Source: JAJEDW01 sp963555775 (GTDB lineage Bacteria; Acidobacteriota; Terriglobia; 20CM-2-55-15). From it: a DNA stretch of 64,000 nucleotides. The stretch spans positions 806,001-870,000 of the forward strand of contig CAUVWY020000010.1 of assembly GCA_963555775.3 (NCBI GenBank), in the 5' to 3' direction. Position numbers and translations under genes: made by a program. Below, piece by piece: positions 1-8,859 of this stretch (within the stretch, counting starts at the first letter, position 1; the number at the start of each line of letters is the position of its first letter). The notes under the pieces were generated by a model. That model had not been told where the DNA came from and ran no database searches. It was given only the letters and a program-made list of their open reading frames with translations.

Positions 1-264
1 ATCGACTATGTCCAGGCCCAAGACGACTATGTGGCGTTCAAGGTCGGGGATCGAGAATATTTGAAGCAACAGACACTGAACGATCTCGAGGCGGAACTGG
101 ATCCGTCGAGGTTCGTGAGGATTCACCGATCGTCCATTCTCAACATCGACCGGCTCGCAAGGATCGAACGCTATACGAAGCACAGCCATGCGGCCACTCT
201 GAAGAATGGAACGCAATTGTCGGTCAGCAAGGCCGGCTTTGCGCGGCTGAACGACCTGCTCTAG
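1..264 (+). CDS. LytTR-family response regulator, C-terminal fragment
   Basis: The reading frame is open from base 1 to the TAG at 262-264, so the gene begins outside the window and only about 87 C-terminal residues are seen. They match a LytTR DNA-binding domain: a 'DYVQAQDDYV' strand, then 'DPSRFVRIHRSSILN', which is the family's usual 'F.RiHRS.iVN' signature, and a terminal 'KNGTQLSVSKAGFARL' block. LytTR domains bind DNA as the output module of two-component response regulators (LytR/AlgR class), so an N-terminal receiver domain is expected upstream but cannot be verified here. An IS481 transposase relic on the other strand shares the stop region at 261-264. Confidence 0.85.
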   Translation: MDYVQAQDDYVAFKVGDREYLKQQTLNDLEAELDPSRFVRIHRSSILNIDRLARIERYTKHSHAATLKNGTQLSVSKAGFARLNDLL

Positions 265-376
265 CTGGCAATTCCAGCAACGTTGTGCACACCGGGTAAC
301 CGAGTAATAGGCGGTTTGTACCCCAGACTGCCGTGTTGACGGTGTTCATTGTTATGGGTCAGGTATCGGGGTAACA
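261..376 (-). pseudogene. IS481/IS3-type transposase C-terminal relic
   Basis: Read on the minus strand, the bases encode a block including 'NNEHRQHGSLGYKPPITRL' and ending in 'VHNVAGIAS' with a stop at 261-263. The pattern 'Y...NN.HR.H.SLGYkPP..RL' is the tail of the integrase core in IS481/IS3-type transposases. No intact catalytic core or upstream reading frame is present, so this is a decayed 3' remnant. The adjoining bases up to 532 contain no gene I can support. Confidence 0.55.
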
Positions 377-532
377 GAACGGAGCGGCCCTTTTTGGTCC
401 CACCCATGAGAAATAGTGATCAGCACGGCGAGGCGGTGCTGTTGCACGATTCAACGGGGCGCGAATGCGACTGCCCGGCTCTTCGGTCTTGGTGTGCCGG
501 GCCTTCGGGCTGCGTCCGGTCACTGAAGAGAG

Positions 533-1084
533 TCAGAAGAAATGTATCCAGTACATGGGAGCCCCGGTCGAGGAGGTTTCCTGCCGCAGCATAACCTGAT
601 ACTGCGCGCCGTCGACTTCATGTACTCCTAGCAGGTAAAGCTTCGTTTCTTGAGGCCCGCCCTGGTCGGCGGACTGGAGCGCCCCTTCGATAAAGCGCTC
701 CGCCACGTCAGAGGCGTCGGTAGCGAGAAGCATGTGGACCATGGAAAGGGACTCGTCCGGCATCTCCATCGTCAGCATCAGGGATTGGGCCGAGGAAGGA
801 TTCGTCAGACGGAACTCATCGATGGTGACCGCCCCGGCAGGCTGTGTGATCAGGAAAAAGAATTCGCCCAATTCCTCCGTCAGGTACTCGTGCATCTCAA
901 TGCGCGGGCGGGGATTCTGGAGTAATTCGAGGACGTCATCCATGAAAAAGCGGTCCTGCAGTTCACTATGGACCGGCGCGGGCAGGGACGGTGTCTGCTG
1001 AAGCCATACCCGCGCGGCGGCGGAGGGCATGATCGCCGCCATCCCAGCCAGGAACAGGACAGCCGTTGCGGTTCGTCGGTGCAT
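533..1084 (-). CDS. Exported protein of unknown function
   Basis: This predicted 183-aa protein starts at the ATG at 1084 ('MHRRTATAVLFLAGMAAIMPS'-like signal peptide, residues 1 to about 22). The open frame continues further upstream, but that part overlaps the DUF6152 gene and lacks a signal, so I chose this start. The mature part is acidic and soluble, with no motif I recognise. It lies 11 bp downstream of the DUF6152 gene in the same direction and is probably the last gene of the minus-strand run 3516 to 533. Function is unknown; periplasmic location follows from the signal sequence. Confidence 0.6.
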   Translation of the reverse strand: MHRRTATAVLFLAGMAAIMPSAAARVWLQQTPSLPAPVHSELQDRFFMDDVLELLQNPRPRIEMHEYLTEELGEFFFLITQPAGAVTIDEFRLTNPSSAQSLMLTMEMPDESLSMVHMLLATDASDVAERFIEGALQSADQGGPQETKLYLLGVHEVDGAQYQVMLRQETSSTGAPMYWIHFF

Positions 1085-1095
1085 CGGTATATTGA

Positions 1096-1518
1096 CTACT
1101 CCCGGGGGTCTTCTTCCCGTTCGGGGGCTCCAATACTGGAGCCGCCAAGGAACACCGTCTCGCCGTTTGGAAACGTCAGATCCCGGCCGTTCGCCCGGAG
1201 CGATCCGTCCTTGGACTGATACCCGTCGACAACGATCTCGGCACCGGGCAAAAGGGAGTCTCTGGTCAGACCCCGCCGCAGCAACGTGTTCGGCGTGCCG
1301 GCTTCGATCATCCACTTCTCGATCGTACCGTCGGGCTTCTCCACATCGACATAAATCCACGCGTGGGGATTGATCCATTCCATCTTCGTAACGGTGGCCT
1401 CGAACTTGATGGGCCGGTTGGCGTCAAATTCGGCCGAGAAGGCATGATGGGCATCCACCCGAGGGGCCATCAGCAGCGGCCCCAGTGCGGCCATCGCAGC
1501 GATTCTCATGATTCGCAT
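1096..1518 (-). CDS. DUF6152 family exported protein
   Basis: A 140-aa protein with an N-terminal signal peptide (residues 1 to about 23) followed directly by 'HHAFSAEFDANRPI', 'VTKMEWINPHAWIYVDV' and 'LRRGLTRDSLLPGAEIVVDG'. These are the hallmarks of the DUF6152 family, small secreted beta-rich proteins with an N-terminal His-His pair just after the cleavage site. The biochemical role is unknown. The exposed HH could suggest metal binding, but that is inference. It sits 20 bp downstream of a 'GHWEGDTLV'-family gene. The same pairing recurs at 49014-50340, and the two domains are fused at 50466-51593, which supports a shared function. Confidence 0.85.
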   Translation of the reverse strand: MRIMRIAAMAALGPLLMAPRVDAHHAFSAEFDANRPIKFEATVTKMEWINPHAWIYVDVEKPDGTIEKWMIEAGTPNTLLRRGLTRDSLLPGAEIVVDGYQSKDGSLRANGRDLTFPNGETVFLGGSSIGAPEREEDPRE

Positions 1519-1538
1519 CGGATTTCACCTCTCTGTGC

Positions 1539-2567
1539 TCAATTTCCTTCGGCTTGCTGCTCGCGCCTGCGCGCGCCGGTCAGGAAATGGACCGCGTCGT
1601 AGTTGTCTTCGTGGCATGCGTACTCGTAGAGTTGGTCGTCGGTCTTGTTCCACGGAATCATCGCCGTCCAAGGACGGCTCCAGGTGGCCGGATCCTCAAC
1701 GGTGAATTCATAGCCGATCGTATCGGCGTCCACGCGAGTCAGGCGTTCGACGATCTTGAACGTCTCCGGGTTCGAGTTGCGGAAAGTCACACCGGGATCG
1801 GTCCTGAAATTCGTGGTCTCCAGAACCAGCGAATCGCCCTCCCAGTGTCCACGAGTGTCACCCAGCCATTGCGGGAGCGTGGGCCCGAGGTGCGGCCTGC
1901 CGTCGACGGGGATGATGCGCGCGCTGTGGATCATTTCGACGAGAATCACGACATAGCCGGGACTCTGGAAGATCTGCTGCGTGTTGTTGTAGATCGTCGG
2001 TATGTAGGGCGGCCGGTCGGTTCGGACCACACAACGTACGGGCAGCGAAAAGTCCCGGTAACTGAGCGGCATCCCATCCCGGAAACGCGCCGTCGCCGCG
2101 GCCGCGGCATCCTGGCGCCGCTGTCGTTCCGGCGAGAGGGCGACCAGCGGCGGAATCCTGCCGTCGGGCGGATCCACGATCAGCGACGTTCTCTGGTCAT
2201 CGGTCAGCCGCAGCCGGTTGGCGTCCATCCAGTGTTCGTTGTAGGCACGGTTGACGTCGGCCGCGTTGCCTCCGTCGCGACGGTCCCGGTCGAGATCGAA
2301 CACCCGCCCCTCGGCGAAATCGGCGGCTTCTTCGTCGGTGAGCGCCGCATTGCCTCCGACCGAATCCGGCCGTTCCAGGGGTGTGCTGGTCCCGCTGGTC
2401 CAGATGCCCTGAAGATCCGGGTCGCCCCAGTCCGTGCGGGGCGGTGTCCAGTCCGGGTCGCCTTCGCCGGCAGCCGGGCTCTGGCCTGCAACCTGCAGCG
2501 GCGGTATTTGTGCGATCGCCGCGACCACGGCCAGCATGCCGATTAGAATCGCGAATCGATGAGCCAT
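1539..2567 (-). CDS. Exported 'PDLQGIW/GHWEGDTLV' family protein
   Basis: A 342-aa protein with a signal peptide (about residues 1-28) and the motifs 'WGDPDLQGIWTSGTSTPLER' near the mature N terminus, 'GHWEGDSLVLETTNFRTD' in the middle and 'VEDPATWSRPWTAMIPW' near the end. It belongs to an unnamed family of secreted proteins common in Acidobacteriota and some Gammaproteobacteria, usually annotated as hypothetical. It is one of five family members in this window (also at 2587, 47596, 49014 and 50466). Only 19 bp separate it from the preceding paralogue, so the two are probably co-transcribed. I cannot assign a reaction. The repeated pairing with DUF6152 and nearby PQQ dehydrogenase genes hints at periplasmic oxidation of small organics, which is weak inference. 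Confidence 0.75.
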   Translation of the reverse strand: MAHRFAILIGMLAVVAAIAQIPPLQVAGQSPAAGEGDPDWTPPRTDWGDPDLQGIWTSGTSTPLERPDSVGGNAALTDEEAADFAEGRVFDLDRDRRDGGNAADVNRAYNEHWMDANRLRLTDDQRTSLIVDPPDGRIPPLVALSPERQRRQDAAAAATARFRDGMPLSYRDFSLPVRCVVRTDRPPYIPTIYNNTQQIFQSPGYVVILVEMIHSARIIPVDGRPHLGPTLPQWLGDTRGHWEGDSLVLETTNFRTDPGVTFRNSNPETFKIVERLTRVDADTIGYEFTVEDPATWSRPWTAMIPWNKTDDQLYEYACHEDNYDAVHFLTGARRREQQAEGN

Positions 2568-2586
2568 CGGACCCCCTCCGGTTTTC

Positions 2587-3516
2587 TCAGTTTTCCGTCG
2601 GCGCCGAGAAACGCCCGTACATGAATTCTTCGGTGAACGGCACGCACTTGAATTCCAGCAATTGCACGTTCTCTTCGATCCTGCGATACAGCGGAAAGCG
2701 CATCGTCCAAGGCCGCGTGAACACGTTGGGATCCTCGATCGTCGCCTCGTACGTCAAATGATACGGAGTGACGGGCGTGATCCGTTCGACCACCCGCATG
2801 GCTTCGCTGTGGAAGTTTCCGGCCCGGTCGAACCATGTATAGGCGTTGTACCCCTCCGAGTCGATCACGAGCGTGTCGCCTTCCCAGTGGCCGCGCGGCC
2901 AGCCCATCCACGAGTCGATCGGGGACGTCTGCTCCCAATCCATGCGAACGATCCGATGCGCGGTCGTGAACTCATAGGTCATCAGGATGAATTCGGGTGT
3001 CTGCACGATCTGAAACGGGTGCGGCATATACATCGCGCGCGGTATCCCCGGCATATAACACTTCGCTTCCGGATCACCGGTCGCATGCCATGCTTCGAGC
3101 CCCCGCTCCGGTTGGGAAAGGTACTGGCTGAAGTCCGCGACGAGGCGATTTTCGAAGTTCTCCTGCTTCCGTGCCACCGCCCACTCCTGGTACGGAATCT
3201 CGTTGGCGTCCACGATGCCTTGCCCGGCGGGGCGCGCCCCGTATGCACCCATCAGTTCGGAAAACGGTCCCGCCGCGGCATCATGATCCTGAATGTCCCA
3301 GTTGGCCGTGACCAAAGCCTGCCATATGCCGTTCAGGTCGGGGCGTTGGTCCGGCGTCCGGGATGCTTCGTAGGGAGCGAGCCGGTCGAGGGTCAACAGG
3401 CCGGGCGGCGCCGGGGCCGGCGCCTGGGCCGTCCCGGATCCGGCAACCAGCCAAATCGCAGCGATGACGGCCAGCGTTCCAAGGGAGCCAATCACGATGC
3501 CGAAACGCATGCCCAT
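2587..3516 (-). CDS. Exported 'GHWEGDTLV' family protein
   Basis: A 309-aa paralogue of the neighbouring gene. It has an N-terminal hydrophobic signal or anchor (residues 5-30), 'DQRPDLNGIWQAL', 'AKCYMPGIPRAMYMPHPFQI', 'RGHWEGDTLVIDSEGYN' and 'IEDPNVFTRPWTMRFPL'. The order of motifs (PDL.GIW; C-x-P-G-I-P-R; GHWEGDTLV.D; EDP...RPW) is shared by the family. It is the first gene of the minus-strand cluster 3516 to 533. About 380 bp separate it from the divergent gene at 3901, so a promoter is expected there. No catalytic motif is recognised and function is unknown. Confidence 0.75.
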   Translation of the reverse strand: MGMRFGIVIGSLGTLAVIAAIWLVAGSGTAQAPAPAPPGLLTLDRLAPYEASRTPDQRPDLNGIWQALVTANWDIQDHDAAAGPFSELMGAYGARPAGQGIVDANEIPYQEWAVARKQENFENRLVADFSQYLSQPERGLEAWHATGDPEAKCYMPGIPRAMYMPHPFQIVQTPEFILMTYEFTTAHRIVRMDWEQTSPIDSWMGWPRGHWEGDTLVIDSEGYNAYTWFDRAGNFHSEAMRVVERITPVTPYHLTYEATIEDPNVFTRPWTMRFPLYRRIEENVQLLEFKCVPFTEEFMYGRFSAPTEN

Positions 3517-3900
3517 CTGACGTTCCTCACTGAATCGGCCGGTTTATTGGATGACCGTGTCCCAAACTTCTCTGAACCGCCTTTGGCACGCGGCTGCCGG
3601 TTACGGGGCGCGAAACAAGGAGGCACGCATCCAAGGGTCTCACGTTGCGCTTGCCCGACGGCGAGCCCGCGAAGCCGACGGATTCATCGACCGTTGGCGA
3701 GGAGTGTAACGCAGACGCTTCACCCGCGAGAAGCGATTTCGGAGCCTGCGGGGACATCCTCGGATGGCGTGCCTGGCCCCGGACGTATTCGCCGGCTGCG
3801 AGCACGCTGTCCGCACCTCGACGCTCACGGCGCGCCCCCATCGGGACGCGTTCGCCCGTTATTGCTTACGTTTCGGATTTGCCGATGGTATAAGGCAGAA
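3517..3900. other. Divergent intergenic region, no gene seen
   Basis: These 384 bases lie between divergently transcribed genes at 3516 (minus) and 3901 (plus). Open frames here are short and show no recognisable motif. It presumably contains both promoters, but I could not identify convincing -35/-10 boxes. An AAGG ribosome-site remnant lies just before the ATG at 3901. Confidence 0.5.
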
Positions 3901-4899
3901 ATGTCACCATCGATTCGGAGAGGCCCCCCAATACGAAAGCTGTTCCTGGCGGCTCTGTGTGGATATGTTCTCCTCGGATGGACCTCGGCCGGGGCGGGGT
4001 CGCAGGCACGCCTGTTCGAAGCGCCTGGACCCTGCGACCGCGACTGCCTGAACGGGATGGTCGACTCGTACCTGGCCGCGCTGGTGGCCCATGACCCGGA
4101 TGCCGTGCCACTGGCCGACGACATCCGATTTACCGAAGACACCGAGGTACTGGAGATTGGCGAGGGCCTGTGGGAGACCGCCAGCGCCGTGCCAACGTCC
4201 TTCAAGATCCATGTGCCCGATCCGGTAGCCCGGCAGGTCGGCTTCATTGGAGTGATGGAGGCGTCGGGCAACCCCATTCAACTGGCGCTCCGGTTGAAGG
4301 TCGACAACGGCAGAATCGTTGAAGCCGAGCACCTCGTGGTTCGGAACCTGAGCCCGAACAGCCTTGCCAATCTCCAAACTCCCCGGCCTGGGCTCTTGGC
4401 GGAAGTACCGCCCGGCGAGCGGCTCGCCCGCGAACTGATGCTGACGGTCGCTAGTTCCTACTATGTCGCCCTCGAGATGGACGCGGGCGACGCAACTCCG
4501 TTCGCCGACGATTGCGAACGGCGCGAAAACGGCATGATCACCGCGGGCGGGGGCGGCATCGGCCGCGGCGGGGCTCCACGGCTGGGCTGTCACGCCCAGC
4601 TGGATACCCGATCCATGAGCTACATCGACAGTATCGATCTCCGTCGCGTCTGGATCGCCGACGAGGTAACCGGTCTGGCGTTCGGCCTCTCGCAGTTCCG
4701 TCATTCCATGGAGAATCGTGAGATCGCGATCATCGGTCCCGATGGCGAGCGCAGCACGCGATCCGTCGACTTCGACCCGTTCGATCTGCCGGCCGCGCAC
4801 ATCATCAAGATTCAGGACAATCGCATCCACGAAATCGAAGCGCTGGGATTCATGACCCCCTATATGTCGGGAAACGGCTGGAGCGACTTTCTGAACTAG
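3901..4899 (+). CDS. Exported DUF8021 / SnoaL-like protein
   Basis: A 332-aa protein. The frame is open much further upstream, but translation from the ATG at 3901 gives a clean signal peptide (residues about 12-36, 'KLFLAALCGYVLLGWTSAGA'). The mature protein begins 'CDRDCLNGMVDSYLAALVAH' and continues 'LADDIRFTEDTEVLEIGEG', typical of NTF2/SnoaL-fold proteins of the DUF8021 type, which use an alpha+beta cone fold. A second NTF2-like half may start near 'ERLARELMLTVASSYYVALE' (about residue 180). Two Cys near the mature N terminus and two further on could form disulfides. It precedes a PQQ dehydrogenase on the same strand by 134 bp. Substrate unknown. Confidence 0.7.
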   Translation: MSPSIRRGPPIRKLFLAALCGYVLLGWTSAGAGSQARLFEAPGPCDRDCLNGMVDSYLAALVAHDPDAVPLADDIRFTEDTEVLEIGEGLWETASAVPTSFKIHVPDPVARQVGFIGVMEASGNPIQLALRLKVDNGRIVEAEHLVVRNLSPNSLANLQTPRPGLLAEVPPGERLARELMLTVASSYYVALEMDAGDATPFADDCERRENGMITAGGGGIGRGGAPRLGCHAQLDTRSMSYIDSIDLRRVWIADEVTGLAFGLSQFRHSMENREIAIIGPDGERSTRSVDFDPFDLPAAHIIKIQDNRIHEIEALGFMTPYMSGNGWSDFLN

Positions 4900-5033
4900 C
4901 AGTTCGTGGCCCGACCTGGCAGGTCGCGCACCGGGGTCTACGGGTCTCAGGCGCGAAGAGAGCAACCGAAAGCGGGCCGGCTTGACAGCCAGCACCCCGG
5001 CAAGACCGATTGGAACCGAAAGAGGAAAACAGA

Positions 5034-6986
5034 ATGACGCTATCGCATAACCGAAACTTCGTGTGGATCTTCGTGGTCGCTTTGCTGGTCGGGGGCTCCC
5101 CGGCCCTCGGTCAACAGGGTGCGCAGGATGGGGAGTGGCGGGCATACGCCGGCGACGCGGGAGGCCCTCGCTATTCCTCGCTCGATCAGATCGACAGGGA
5201 CAACGTCGCCGAGCTGGAAGTTGCCTGGAGCTGGAAATCGGACAACTACGGCGGCCAGGAGCTCCGGAGCGAGACCACGCCTCTGATGATCGACGGCGTC
5301 CTCTACCTCACCGCGGGCAGTCGCCGCAACGTTGTGGCGGTCGACGCTGGAACGGGCGAAACGCTGTGGATGTGGCGCATGGATGAAGGCGCACGCTGGG
5401 AAGAGGCTGCTCGACGCAATTCCGGCCGCGGTGTGGCCTATTGGGAAGACGGTGAAGATCGTCGGATCTTTACGATTACGCCGGGTTTCCACCTCGCCGC
5501 GCTCGACGCCAAGACCGGGATTCCCGTTCCGGAATTCGGCGAGAACGGAATCGTCGACCTCTTCACTCAACTGGATCTGGACTACGACTACATGCCCGAC
5601 TTGACCGGGACGATCGGCAATTCCTCACCGCCGGTGGTTGCCAGGGATACGGTCATGGTGGGACCAGCCCTCCGTCCGGGCAGCCGCGTCAACAGGGAAA
5701 ACACAAAGGGCGACGTCCTGGCCTTCGACGTGCGTACCGGCCTCAAGAAGTGGGTATTCCATACGATTCCGAGACCGGGAGAACCCGGCTATGAAACCTG
5801 GGAAGACGACTCGGCCAGCTATACGGGCAATGCGGGAGTCTGGGGGCCTTTCTCGGCCGACGAGGAACTCGGCTACGTGTATCTCAATATCGAGTCGCCA
5901 ACGAATGACGTCTACGGGGGGCACCGGCCGGGCGACAACCTGTATGGAGATTCCCTGGTCTGTCTGGATGTCGAAACAGGCGAGTTGATCTGGTACTACC
6001 AACTGGTCCACCACGACATTTGGGATTACGATCTGCCGCCGCAGCCGATTCTGCTGGATATAACCGTCGATGGAAACCCCATCAAGGCAGTCGTCCAGTT
6101 GAGCAAGCAGGCGTTTGCCTATGTGTTCGACCGCGAAACCGGCGAGCCGGTTTGGCCGATAGAGGAACGTCCGATGCCTGCCTCCGACGTGCCGGGCGAG
6201 CAGGCCGCCCAGACACAACCTTTCCCGACCAAGCCACCGCCGTACGATATGCAGGGGGTCACGGTTGACGATCTGATCGACTTTACTCCTGAACTCAGGA
6301 ACAAGGCCCTGCAAGCGATTGAGCAGTTTCGGATCGGAGCGCTCTACACGCCGCCTTCGCTGGCCGACGCCCCGGACGGAACGAGAGGAACCGTTGCAGT
6401 GCCGGGCTTTGGCGGTAGTGCCAACTGGGAGGGCGGCGCGGCCGATCCGGAAACAGGCTTCGTCTACGTGGGTTCATGGATCAGCCCGACCGTTATTGCC
6501 CTGGTTACTCCCGAGCCAGGCACGTTCAACGCCGATTACAACAGAGGAGGCGCGGCATTGCCGCAGATCGACGGACTGCCTATCTTCAAACCGCCCTACG
6601 GCCAAATTACGGCGTACGACATGAACGCGGGTGAAATCGCGTGGCAGATCCCCAACGGAGACACCCCCGAAGACATCGCGGAGAATCCCGCTCTCGACGG
6701 AATCGATATTCCACCAACGGGAGTGCCTTCCCGCGCCGCTCTGCTCGTGACGAAAACTCTGCTTTTTGCAGGCGAAGGGACGTTCGGGGGTCCGATATTC
6801 AGAGCATACGACAAGACGACGGGCGACATGGTCTGGGAAACGGAAACACCGGTGGGGCCTCAACAGGGCCTGCCGATGACGTACATGCACGAAGGCCGGC
6901 AGTACATAGTGTTCGCTACGGGCAATCCCCAGATGGGAACGCCCGCACAACTCATCGCTTACGCACTACCCGACGTCGAAGACTAG
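5034..6986 (+). CDS. PQQ-dependent dehydrogenase (quinoprotein), exported
   Basis: A 650-aa protein from the ATG at 5034, which follows an AAGAGGA ribosome site. An in-frame TTG at 5010 is less likely because it would extend the signal sequence awkwardly. A signal peptide (residues 1 to about 26) precedes 'GEWRAYAGDAGGPRYSSLDQ', the N-terminal signature of membrane/periplasmic quinoprotein glucose and alcohol dehydrogenases. Repeated propeller-blade motifs follow ('GETLWMWRMDEG', 'GELIWYYQLVHHDIWDYDLP', 'GGSANWEGGAADPETGFVYV'). The 'QLVHHDIWDYDLP' segment is highly conserved in this family. It should oxidise an alcohol or sugar in the periplasm and pass electrons via PQQ to the respiratory chain. 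Substrate cannot be predicted. A paralogue is at 34077-36002. Confidence 0.88.
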   Translation: MTLSHNRNFVWIFVVALLVGGSPALGQQGAQDGEWRAYAGDAGGPRYSSLDQIDRDNVAELEVAWSWKSDNYGGQELRSETTPLMIDGVLYLTAGSRRNVVAVDAGTGETLWMWRMDEGARWEEAARRNSGRGVAYWEDGEDRRIFTITPGFHLAALDAKTGIPVPEFGENGIVDLFTQLDLDYDYMPDLTGTIGNSSPPVVARDTVMVGPALRPGSRVNRENTKGDVLAFDVRTGLKKWVFHTIPRPGEPGYETWEDDSASYTGNAGVWGPFSADEELGYVYLNIESPTNDVYGGHRPGDNLYGDSLVCLDVETGELIWYYQLVHHDIWDYDLPPQPILLDITVDGNPIKAVVQLSKQAFAYVFDRETGEPVWPIEERPMPASDVPGEQAAQTQPFPTKPPPYDMQGVTVDDLIDFTPELRNKALQAIEQFRIGALYTPPSLADAPDGTRGTVAVPGFGGSANWEGGAADPETGFVYVGSWISPTVIALVTPEPGTFNADYNRGGAALPQIDGLPIFKPPYGQITAYDMNAGEIAWQIPNGDTPEDIAENPALDGIDIPPTGVPSRAALLVTKTLLFAGEGTFGGPIFRAYDKTTGDMVWETETPVGPQQGLPMTYMHEGRQYIVFATGNPQMGTPAQLIAYALPDVED

Positions 6987-7240
6987 CGTAGCCACCCCCC
7001 GGTGCGTTCCTCGCACCGGACGCGTAGCCACCCCCCGGTGCGTTCCTCGCACCGGACGCGTAGCCACGGTGCGTTCCTCGCACCGGCGCGTAGCGGCGCG
7101 TGCCTCGCGCCGGATCAAGCGCGGCGTGCCCCGCACCGGGCGCGTAGCCACGGTGCGTTCCTCGCACCGGCGCGTAGCGGCGTGTTCCTCCCGCCGGATT
7201 AAGCGCGGCGTTCCTCACGCCGGATTAAGCGCGGCGCGTC
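6987..7240. repeat. Array of covarying hairpin repeats
   Basis: Starting immediately after the PQQ dehydrogenase stop there are about eight imperfect units of a short hairpin, with stem halves such as GGTGCG/CGCACC or GGCGCG/CGCGCC around a conserved TTCCT loop. Units are joined by 'GCGTAGC' or 'GGATCAAGCGC' linkers. The stems differ between units but keep pairing, whereas the loop is nearly invariant. The same unit appears inside the MITE-like copies at 7394 and 8860 and as a fragment near 16900. Short frames through the array are repeat artefacts. Confidence 0.75.
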
Positions 7241-7393
7241 TCTGGCGCCTGGAAGTCGGCGTCCGAGGGAGCGCACAGGTCCGTGCCCCCGGCCAGGAGA
7301 CCCTCGAGCCGGCGGAGTTCCGTCAGGCGCAACGGAAGGGCCCCCCATCCCGGGATAGTTGGTGAGAACAAGCGGCGAGTGACGCCGCGGGTA

Positions 7394-7684
7394 CTAACCC
7401 GCATTTCTCACGAGTTGTCTGCTACAGCGCCGGATCCATCCGCCAGTGCCGCGTTCTACGGCGCGTTCCTCGCGCCGGGCGCGTAGCGGCGCGTTCCTCG
7501 CGCCGGGCGCGTAGCGGCGCGTTCCTCGCGCCGGATCAAGCGCGGTCGGGCTCCTCGACGTACTGTCTAAAGCGCACCTCCGTGCGGCAGTAAGAAGTAC
7601 GCCTCCGGTGCCCTCCGGGCGCGCGCCTTGCCCTGACGGCGTCTCCGACTCTTCGCGACGAAAACCCGTGAGAGAGGCGGGCTA
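7394..7684 (-). mobile_element. MITE-like element, copy A
   Basis: A 291-bp non-coding element bounded by imperfect 20-bp terminal inverted repeats: left CTAACCCGCATTTCTCACGA, right end GTGAGAGAGGCGGGCTA. It is the reverse complement of copies B (8860-9095) and C (10539-10720). The internal part carries about three hairpin units ('GGCGCGTTCCTCGCGCCGG' type) and a conserved block containing 'GAAGAGTCGGAG', 'GGCGCGCGCCCGGAGGGCAC' and 'CTTGACGGTACG', read in the B orientation with some divergence here. There is no transposase, so mobility would be in trans. Confidence 0.7.
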
Positions 7685-7820
7685 ATTGATGAGTGCCACG
7701 TTCTCCGGTGCCTTGGAGGTTCCGCCGTCACTGACGCACGCGTAAGACGGCGCCCCGGAAGTCTGTCGGGCCCGACGACCGTTACGCGTGTCTCTTGTCG
7801 TCAACGTGGGGGACGCCACA

Positions 7821-8783
7821 CTACGTGGAGGTCAGCTCGGGCGTCTTCGCCCAGTATTTGGACCCTTCGAGGATCTCCAGATCGCCCGGTTCGATCCGGT
7901 AGCAGTACTCCTCACCTGGAAACAGGCGCGAACGCACCTCCTCAACGTAGTCCTTGAGTGCAAGCTGCGCCAGCATCAGTAGTCCGTCGGTGCGCTCTGC
8001 CCGCCCCAGCCCGCGAATGTCCTCGTGCCCTGCAAGATGGCTCAGAAACCTGTCCATGACCTGAGGGACATAGCACTTGGCGAACAAGGGGCGGAAGTCG
8101 GCGTACAGGCCGAGCACGTCGTGCATGATGACCAGTTGTCCATCGACCCGCCTGCCGGCCCCGATCCCGAGAACGGGTATTCTCAAGGCGCGGGCCACCT
8201 GTCCGGCGGGTTCCGTCGGCATGGCCTCGAGCAGCAGCGCCACCGCGCCCGCCTCCTCGAGGGCCAGGGACTCTTCCATGGTCGACTCGAAGCTTTCCAG
8301 CGTCTTGCACTGCACGCGGTAACCGCCGAACGCGGCGGCGCTCTGCGGCGTGAGACCCAGGTGGCCGACGACCAGGATGCCCGCATCCGCAATCGCCCGG
8401 ACACGGGACCCGACGCGGCGGCCGCCTTCGAGCTTGACGGCGTCGCAGGCGGCCTCCTTGACGAACCGGACGGCGTTCCGTACCGCGTCTTCGTCACTGA
8501 CTTCGTAGGACCCCTGCGGCATGTCCCCGACGATGAAGGTGCCCGGCGCGCCGCGGCGGGCGGACTGGGCGAGGACGATCATCTCGTCCATCGTCACCGG
8601 GTTGGTCGACGTGTGGCCGAGCTGCACCATGCCGCCGGAATCGCCGACCAGGATCATGTCGATTCCCGCCTGCTCGGAGGCGTAGGCAAGGGGCGCGTCG
8701 TAGGCCGTGACCCAGGTCACGAGTTCGCCTCTCCGCTTCATCCTGTTCAACTCGAGCAGGTTGAGCTTGTTGCCGCGTTTCAT
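7821..8783 (-). CDS. panB: 3-methyl-2-oxobutanoate hydroxymethyltransferase
   Basis: PanB transfers a hydroxymethyl group from 5,10-methylene-THF to 2-oxoisovalerate, giving ketopantoate for pantothenate and CoA synthesis in the cytoplasm. The 320-aa product shows 'VTAYDAPLAYASEQAGIDMI', 'VGDSGGMVQLGH', 'VKLEGG', 'VVGHLGLTPQS', 'EAMPTEPAGQVARAL' and 'GIGAGRRVDGQLVIMHDVLG', all PanB landmarks including the Mg-binding Asp of VGDS and the Glu-rich active-site loop. It is somewhat longer than the 264-aa E. coli enzyme because of a C-terminal extension of about 50 aa. The gene stands alone between two MITE-like copies, with no panC or panD adjacent. Confidence 0.9.
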   Translation of the reverse strand: MKRGNKLNLLELNRMKRRGELVTWVTAYDAPLAYASEQAGIDMILVGDSGGMVQLGHTSTNPVTMDEMIVLAQSARRGAPGTFIVGDMPQGSYEVSDEDAVRNAVRFVKEAACDAVKLEGGRRVGSRVRAIADAGILVVGHLGLTPQSAAAFGGYRVQCKTLESFESTMEESLALEEAGAVALLLEAMPTEPAGQVARALRIPVLGIGAGRRVDGQLVIMHDVLGLYADFRPLFAKCYVPQVMDRFLSHLAGHEDIRGLGRAERTDGLLMLAQLALKDYVEEVRSRLFPGEEYCYRIEPGDLEILEGSKYWAKTPELTST

Positions 8784-8859
8784 GCGAACCTCATCCGGGA
8801 TCGATGGCGCAGGAGCATCGCGCGATCATAACAGACAGACTCCAGCCTATTCAACGGTT

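Noticed and set aside
349..594. Short plus-strand open frame after the LytTR fragment
   Set aside because: No ribosome site, composition is random, and it overlaps a transposase relic.
6987..7240. Possible CRISPR array
   Set aside because: Units are hairpins with short, repeat-derived linkers rather than constant repeats with unique spacers, and no cas gene is in the window.
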